From: Bacillota bacterium
GTDB lineage: Bacteria > Bacillota > Dethiobacteria > Dethiobacterales > Dethiobacteraceae
Direction of reading: 5' to 3'
Assembly (NCBI GenBank): GCA_012841735.1
Contig: DUUE01000115.1
Location: 1-9,046 of the forward strand
DNA: 9,046 bases
Part shown: in pieces, positions 5,265-9,046 of the stretch
Layout: each line of letters opens with the position of its first letter
Numbering within the stretch: position 1 is the first letter of the stretch
Program-made: the position numbers and the translations under genes
Notes under the pieces: model-generated
Told to the model about the DNA's origin: nothing
Databases searched by the model: none
Seen by the model: only the letters and a program-made list of their open reading frames with translations

Positions 5265-6545
5265 TCAGCGCTTCAGGCGGCGCAGTTTCTTTTTCAGCGC
5301 CTGCCAGAAATGCACCTGCTCCACAGTATGATAAACCGGGGCATAACGGTCCGGGACCGGAATAATCCCGGGGTCGGAGGTGGAATCAATAATGACAAGA
5401 CGTTCACGGCCATCCCGTTCCACCAGGAGCTGCATGGGCAGCCAGGCAGTCCGCAGCAAGGCGTAAAAAGCCGGCACATTCAGGACAGGAGTGCCGTTAA
5501 TATTTAATATTATATCACCGGGCACAAGACCGGCAGCCTGTGCCGCTCCCCCGTCTGTAACGGCCAGCACGCCTGCGCCTGCAGCGGGCGCCGTATAAAG
5601 CGGCGGGCGGGCAAATTCTTTTTTGTTGCCCCACAGGATTAACAATTCATGCCCCACAGGAACAAACACGGCCGCCGCAATAGTGATAACCGGGACTTTT
5701 TCCGCCACCAGGGCCAAAATGAGCACCAGAATGCTGTAAAGCCCAAGATTGCGGGCAGAAGATTTGCTTTTTTCCCGCGGCGTGCTGGCTACTGCCAGGT
5801 CACCGTAGCCCAGCCCGGCTACAATAGGCAGGAGATAATACATCAGTGTGTAACCGGCACCAACAGCCAGACGGCTGGCAAAAAGCGGCCACCAGGCAGG
5901 CATTTCCGCCCCTGCCGCCACTTCCGGCGCAGTCAGGCTGACTGCTTCCGCCATCATCCCCACCAGGGGCAGCGGCCAGAATTTCTGCAGCAGGAAACCG
6001 CCCACAATCCCGCTGTCTGTCTTCAGGTAAACGGGGCTGGGCAGCAGATGGCCGCTTACAGCGATAAGAATGCTTTCGGCAAAATGCAGTGTGCCGATTA
6101 AAGCCAATAGTCCCGGGATATGAATTTCCGCCAGGCCGGTAAAAATGCCGGTGCCAAAAACAGGCCAGAAGCGACCGGCAAACTGGATAACTGCAGCCAC
6201 AGCGCCCACAATGCCCCCGGCGTAAGCAAAACAGAGATAGCGGGGGTGGACAAGCAAAAGCAGCAGTGCCAGCGGCCAGACATACAGCATACCGATTTCC
6301 GAAAGGGGAATGCCCAGGACAAAGAGTGTCACGCCGGCGATCAAACCCCCGGCCAATCCGTAAACAGCGGAATTTGTCAACTGTTGCCGCACAGTATACA
6401 GGGGGCGGCCAAAAAGCTTTACATCATTCCTGGCCAGGCGCCGGTATTGTGTACCAATTAAGACAATAAGCAGCCAGAAAAACGGGTTCAGGGGAAATGT
6501 GACAAAAGTTTGCGCAAAAAGAAGAAAGATTTTTTTCAGCTCCAT
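5265..6545 (-). CDS. MinJ-like polytopic membrane protein with C-terminal PDZ domain
   Basis: A 426-aa integral membrane protein. Hydrophobic segments are visible around residues 20-31, 61-79, 84-99, 103-123, 128-151, 222-245, 268-281 and 284-305. A soluble PDZ domain follows (about 318-388), with the hallmark GAAQAAGLVPGDIILNINGT at 333-352. The tail is basic (KKKLRRLKR). In B. subtilis the membrane PDZ protein MinJ, which links DivIVA to MinD during division-site selection, is encoded directly next to ctpB. The architecture, length (MinJ is about 400 aa) and position match. The start at 6543-6545 is chosen because AGGTG precedes it by 6 bases, 9 bases after the peptidase stop. A GTG directly after that stop is the alternative. 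Whether it works in division is inferred from synteny; a substrate-presenting partner of the neighbouring protease is another possibility. Confidence 0.82.
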   Translation of the reverse strand: MELKKIFLLFAQTFVTFPLNPFFWLLIVLIGTQYRRLARNDVKLFGRPLYTVRQQLTNSAVYGLAGGLIAGVTLFVLGIPLSEIGMLYVWPLALLLLLVHPRYLCFAYAGGIVGAVAAVIQFAGRFWPVFGTGIFTGLAEIHIPGLLALIGTLHFAESILIAVSGHLLPSPVYLKTDSGIVGGFLLQKFWPLPLVGMMAEAVSLTAPEVAAGAEMPAWWPLFASRLAVGAGYTLMYYLLPIVAGLGYGDLAVASTPREKSKSSARNLGLYSILVLILALVAEKVPVITIAAAVFVPVGHELLILWGNKKEFARPPLYTAPAAGAGVLAVTDGGAAQAAGLVPGDIILNINGTPVLNVPAFYALLRTAWLPMQLLVERDGRERLVIIDSTSDPGIIPVPDRYAPVYHTVEQVHFWQALKKKLRRLKR

Positions 6546-6554
6546 ATGATACAC

Positions 6555-7994
6555 CTATTTCATTTTTTCCAGCAGAACCTCCCTGGCTTTCTGCTTCTGG
6601 GTATCCAATTCCTCCAGGACTGCCGCAGTTTTTTCCGCCAGGACGGAGCGGGTTTCCTGGTTGAGGGAACCGGTGGCCGGAAGGCCGTTTTGTCGCTGGA
6701 AGTGGTGGACTGCCGCTTCCGTCTCACTGTCGTAAATGCCTGTCTCTGTCAGTGAGTAACCGAGGGCATTCAGTGTTTTCTGCAGGTAGAACACTGCCGG
6801 TTCCTTGGTGCCGGGGGCCACATCTTTCAACATCCCGTACCTGAGGAAATAAAAATCCTCCGGCAGTTCCACGCCATAATCGGGTTCCAGGCCATGACCG
6901 TGAATATCCCGGCCCAGCGGCGTCTGGTACTTGGCAATCGTATAGCTGAGCCCTGCATTGCCGGATATTTTCTCCAAATGCTGTACCGTTGCTTTACCGA
7001 ATGTCCTTGTCCCCACCAGGGTGCCGGCTCCCGTATCCTGCAGCGCACCGGCGATGATCTCCGCAGCGGAGGCGCTGGCTCCGTTGACCAGGACGACAAT
7101 GGGATACGGTTTTTCCGTGCCGTACGACGTATAAGTTTCCAGCTTAGTGCCCTTCCCGTCCACCACGTGGGTAATGGGACCCGGCGGCACAATTTCCTGG
7201 CCAATTTTAATGGCCTCGGTCAAAAGGCCTCCCGGATTGTCACGCAGGTCGAGGAGCAGCCCACGCAGGCCTTTTGTTTCCAGTTCCAGTAAAGCTTCCT
7301 GAAAATCTTCGCCTGTATTGTCAGTAAAACTGGTGATCTGAAGATAACCGATGCCGTCCTCCCACAGTTCGGAAAAAACAGTGGGAACAACAATGTTTTC
7401 CCGGATAATTTCAAAGCGCAGCAGTTCGTCAAAGCCGTCACGTTCCACTTCCAGGACTGCCGGTGAACCGGCCGGACCGCGCATTAATTTAGCCGCTTCC
7501 AGGGTGGAAAAACCGATGATTTCCTGCCCGTCCACCCTGATGATGCGGTCGCCCGGCAGCAGGCCGGCCCGCTCTCCCGGTGTGTTTTTGATCGGCGCAA
7601 CTACTGTCACAAAACCATCAACGGACGTAATCTCTACTCCTATCCCGGAGAAAGTGCCGTCGACTTTAATCATTATTTCTTTCCACTCATCTTCGGCCAG
7701 GTAGTATGTCTGCGGGTCGTCAAGGGAAGCCACCATTCCCCTGATGCCGGCGACAACCAGTTCTTCCCGGGAAACTTCCGTGAGAAAGCGCGCGCTTAAA
7801 ATATCAAGGACTTCCACAAGGGGTTTTAATTCCGCAGGCAGATCGTCCTGCCGCGCCGGCTCTTCAGGCTGAGGCTCCTCATGCGGCGGCGGGACCGGCT
7901 CCTGGCGGCGGTAATATGCGCCAACGGCCATGAAGGTAAAAAGATTGCTGGCAATAAGAATAAGTACCAAAAGGTATACTGTTTTTTTCTGCAA
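6555..7994 (-). CDS. ctpB: S41 carboxyl-terminal processing peptidase, CtpB-like, with PDZ and peptidoglycan-binding domains
   Basis: A 479-aa exported serine protease. Residues 5-26 form an uncleaved or signal anchor segment, followed by a Pro/Glu-rich linker (31-50). An N-terminal helical region and a PDZ domain follow (about 112-190, with AGLLPGDRIIRVDG at 143-156). The S41 core is at about 200-380. The Ser-Lys pair is visible: S309 in NGASASAAE, K334 in TFGKATVQ, and Q338. This matches the family's 25-residue Ser-Lys spacing and the Ser/Lys/Gln set described for B. subtilis CtpB. DLRDNPGGLL (249-258) is also conserved. The C-terminus carries a PG_binding_1 type domain (about 398-452, FYLQKTLNALGY, VHHFQRQNGL). 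The start is TTG at 7994; the only upstream in-frame alternative before a stop is CTG. CtpB trims SpoIVFA during sporulation in Bacillus; a regulatory processing role is likely here, but the target is unknown. Confidence 0.93.
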   Translation of the reverse strand: MQKKTVYLLVLILIASNLFTFMAVGAYYRRQEPVPPPHEEPQPEEPARQDDLPAELKPLVEVLDILSARFLTEVSREELVVAGIRGMVASLDDPQTYYLAEDEWKEIMIKVDGTFSGIGVEITSVDGFVTVVAPIKNTPGERAGLLPGDRIIRVDGQEIIGFSTLEAAKLMRGPAGSPAVLEVERDGFDELLRFEIIRENIVVPTVFSELWEDGIGYLQITSFTDNTGEDFQEALLELETKGLRGLLLDLRDNPGGLLTEAIKIGQEIVPPGPITHVVDGKGTKLETYTSYGTEKPYPIVVLVNGASASAAEIIAGALQDTGAGTLVGTRTFGKATVQHLEKISGNAGLSYTIAKYQTPLGRDIHGHGLEPDYGVELPEDFYFLRYGMLKDVAPGTKEPAVFYLQKTLNALGYSLTETGIYDSETEAAVHHFQRQNGLPATGSLNQETRSVLAEKTAAVLEELDTQKQKAREVLLEKMK

Positions 7995-8031
7995 CGGGGC
8001 ACCAACTTTCAGTCAAGATGTTTGCCTTACT

Positions 8032-8060
8032 ATTATAAACCCTGGGCAGTGATTTATCTA
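8032..8060 (-). promoter_or_regulatory. Candidate promoter of the ctpB / minJ-like unit
   Basis: On the minus strand a perfect TATAAT (8037-8032) is preceded at 17-base spacing by TAGATA (8060-8055), a 4 of 6 match to the SigA -35. Transcription would start near 8025, about 30 bases before the TTG start codon. It lies just downstream of the terminator of the preceding minus-strand gene, so it would begin a separate unit. Confidence 0.65.
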
Positions 8061-8097
8061 CCGGCATTTTCAGCCCGTGCACCGGCAAGGACGAAAC

Positions 8098-8131
8098 ACA
8101 AAAAGACTGCCGGCAGCATCTGCCGACAGTC
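8098..8131 (-). terminator. Rho-independent terminator of the small hypothetical gene
   Basis: On the minus strand GACTGTCGGCAG (8131-8120) pairs with CTGCCGGCAGTC (8116-8105) over a three-base ATG loop. It is a 12-bp stem with one G-U pair, followed at once by TTTTT and further T-rich sequence. The G-U pair works only for minus-strand RNA (plus-strand RNA would have an A-C mismatch), supporting the direction. Confidence 0.88.
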
Positions 8132-8201
8132 TCCTGTTTGTATTTTTTACGTATTCAGCCGGTAAACTCACTGCCGCAGTTCCGGCAGGTATTCCCAGTT
8201 T

Positions 8202-8432
8202 TTAGGCGAGAAAACAATTCGGGTCGTATGCAGGTTGGGTAAAATCACAGAAAACTGAAATATTCTCGGCCGGCTTTTCTTCAGTATGCCGGCAGTTTTT
8301 AAAACAGTATTCATACCTGGCCAGCAACTCTTTACGGGTCGGATGAAGCACAGTAAAAGACAAACGCCGAATCCCTGCAAAGAAACATTGATTTGCATGT
8401 GCAATCCGCCGGATGAACTTGGCAAACCACAT
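8202..8432 (-). CDS. Small cysteine-containing hypothetical protein
   Basis: A 76-aa protein, MWFAKFIRRIAHANQCFFAG at its start, with basic and aromatic residues and no clear membrane segment. Five cysteines are at 16, 43, 47, 62 and 73; C43 and C47 form a CxxxC pair within YEYCFKNC, so metal or Fe-S binding is conceivable but unproven. The ATG at 8430-8432 has a strong AAGGAGG 10 bases upstream on the minus strand. A well-formed terminator lies about 70 bases after the stop. Both argue that this is a real monocistronic gene. An overlapping frame starting at 8425 has no such ribosome binding site. I do not recognise the family. Confidence 0.7.
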   Translation of the reverse strand: MWFAKFIRRIAHANQCFFAGIRRLSFTVLHPTRKELLARYEYCFKNCRHTEEKPAENISVFCDFTQPAYDPNCFLA

Positions 8433-8557
8433 TTACTTTCAGCCTCCTTTTTTTCCCTTACAGGGTTTATGCTCAGAATGCTTCCTTGCCTGTGTCCGGG
8501 TCCGGGCCGGCTGCGGGCAGTGTACTGACATTGCCTCTAGGAAAGTATAGTATCCTG

Positions 8558-8566
8558 ACTATAGCA
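8558..8566 (-). promoter_or_regulatory. Candidate extended -10 promoter for the small hypothetical gene
   Basis: On the minus strand TGCTATAGT (8566-8558) fits the extended -10 form TGNTATAAT with one change; no clear -35 is seen. A second -10-like TATACT is at 8549-8544. Transcription from here gives a leader of about 115 bases before the ATG at 8432. That leader contains a very GC-rich stretch (about 8494-8520) with repeated CCGGG/CCCGG blocks able to fold on themselves. Confidence 0.35.
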
Positions 8567-8633
8567 CATTGTTTGCCTGATATCCTTAATTTTTTCTTAA
8601 CCACAGAAAAGTGCTGTTCCCGGGTTTTGCCTG

Positions 8634-8642
8634 TGATATAAT
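8634..8642 (+). promoter_or_regulatory. Candidate extended -10 promoter of lemA
   Basis: TGATATAAT at 8634-8642 is a perfect extended -10 (TGNTATAAT). No convincing -35 is found at 16-18 bases upstream. Transcription would start near 8649, giving a leader of about 33 bases with GGGAGG (8668-8673) before the lemA ATG. Confidence 0.6.
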
Positions 8643-8681
8643 TACCATAACGCGTGGAGAAAAAAACGGGAGGCATGATAG

Positions 8682-9046
8682 ATGGGACTTTATATTATTC
8701 TTGGTGTAATTGTTATTCTCGGTCTTGGCATTATGGGCCTTTATAACGGGCTGGTGTCACTGCGTGAAAGGGTGCAGAATGCCTGGTCTCAAATTGATGT
8801 CCAGCTGCGGCGCCGTTATGACCTGATACCCAATCTGGTCGAAACTGTCAAAGGCTATGCGGCACATGAACGCAAAACCCTGGAGCAGGTTACAGCTGCG
8901 CGCTCGCAGGCCATGGCGGCCGGTTCTGTCCGGGAACATGCCCAGGCGGAAAATATGCTCACAGGAACGCTGAAAACATTATTTGCCCTGGCGGAAAATT
9001 ATCCGCAGCTGAAAGCAGACGCCAATTTCCGCCAACTGCAGGAAGA
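8682..9046 (+). CDS. lemA: LemA family protein (N-terminal part, runs off the window)
   Basis: The first 121 codons of a LemA-family membrane protein. One N-terminal membrane segment (about residues 2-20, isoleucine- and valine-rich) is followed by the highly conserved LemA block. This reads YNGLVSLRERVQNAW, then SQIDVQLRRRYDLIPNLVE and TVKGYAAHERKTLEQVTAAR, and enters the antiparallel helical bundle. The ATG at 8682 has GGGAGG with 8-base spacing; an ATG at 8675 is out of frame. LemA proteins have an extracytoplasmic N-terminus and a cytoplasmic helical domain by published topology; their biochemical role is poorly defined. They often neighbour a TPM-domain or HtpX-type gene, which would lie beyond the window. 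No stop codon is reached. Confidence 0.95.
   Translation, partial: MGLYIILGVIVILGLGIMGLYNGLVSLRERVQNAWSQIDVQLRRRYDLIPNLVETVKGYAAHERKTLEQVTAARSQAMAAGSVREHAQAENMLTGTLKTLFALAENYPQLKADANFRQLQE

Noticed and set aside
8269..8293. GCCGGC pair resembling repeat unit A inside the small cysteine gene
   Set aside because: GCCGGC is frequent throughout this window and the similarity outside the hexamers is too short; probably chance.
8473..8676. 67-codon minus-strand frame upstream of lemA
   Set aside because: It covers the lemA promoter and the leader of the small cysteine gene and lacks a ribosome binding site.

Overview
The window suggests an anaerobic-type, Gram-positive Firmicute of the Clostridia kind, with base composition near 50% GC. 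This is inferred from strong AAAGGAGG-type ribosome binding sites, a lipoprotein-type solute binding protein, a cell-wall-anchor-like C-terminus, a LexA box of the Gram-positive type, and the ctpB / minJ-like / uvrB neighbourhood known from Bacillus subtilis. I cannot name the genus.

Layout. (1) Positions 1-283, minus strand: the first 94 codons of uvrB. (2) 284-564: a dense regulatory region shared by divergent genes. It holds two candidate uvrB promoters inside an imperfect tandem duplication of period about 80 bp, a near-consensus SOS (LexA) box, a perfect 10-1-10 palindrome, and a plus-strand promoter. (3) 565-4830, plus strand: a tight five-gene operon. It encodes a secreted Ig-like surface protein ending in an LPRTS anchor-like tail, a FecCD-type permease, its ATPase, its lipoprotein substrate-binding protein, and a 245-aa protein resembling the N-terminal half of archaeal TiaS (tRNA-Ile2 agmatinylcytidine synthetase). 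A rho-independent terminator follows. (4) 4895-7994, minus strand: a small Gln-rich coiled-coil protein, a polytopic membrane protein with a C-terminal PDZ domain (MinJ-like), and an S41 C-terminal processing peptidase (CtpB-like). (5) 8100-8566, minus strand: a small Cys-containing hypothetical gene with its own promoter, long leader and terminator. (6) From 8682, plus strand: the start of lemA.

How the genes fit together. The ABC genes form a complete importer of the iron-siderophore/heme/cobalamin/oxyanion superfamily, with a surface protein that could act at the cell wall. The TiaS-like enzyme at the end of the operon is the least explained part and the best candidate for an undescribed function. 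In B. subtilis, ctpB and minJ lie on the same side of uvrB and in the same orientation. Here the oppositely oriented importer operon sits between them and uvrB, as if inserted. The SOS box fits damage-inducible control of uvrB. No tRNA, rRNA, CRISPR array, insertion sequence or known riboswitch was seen.
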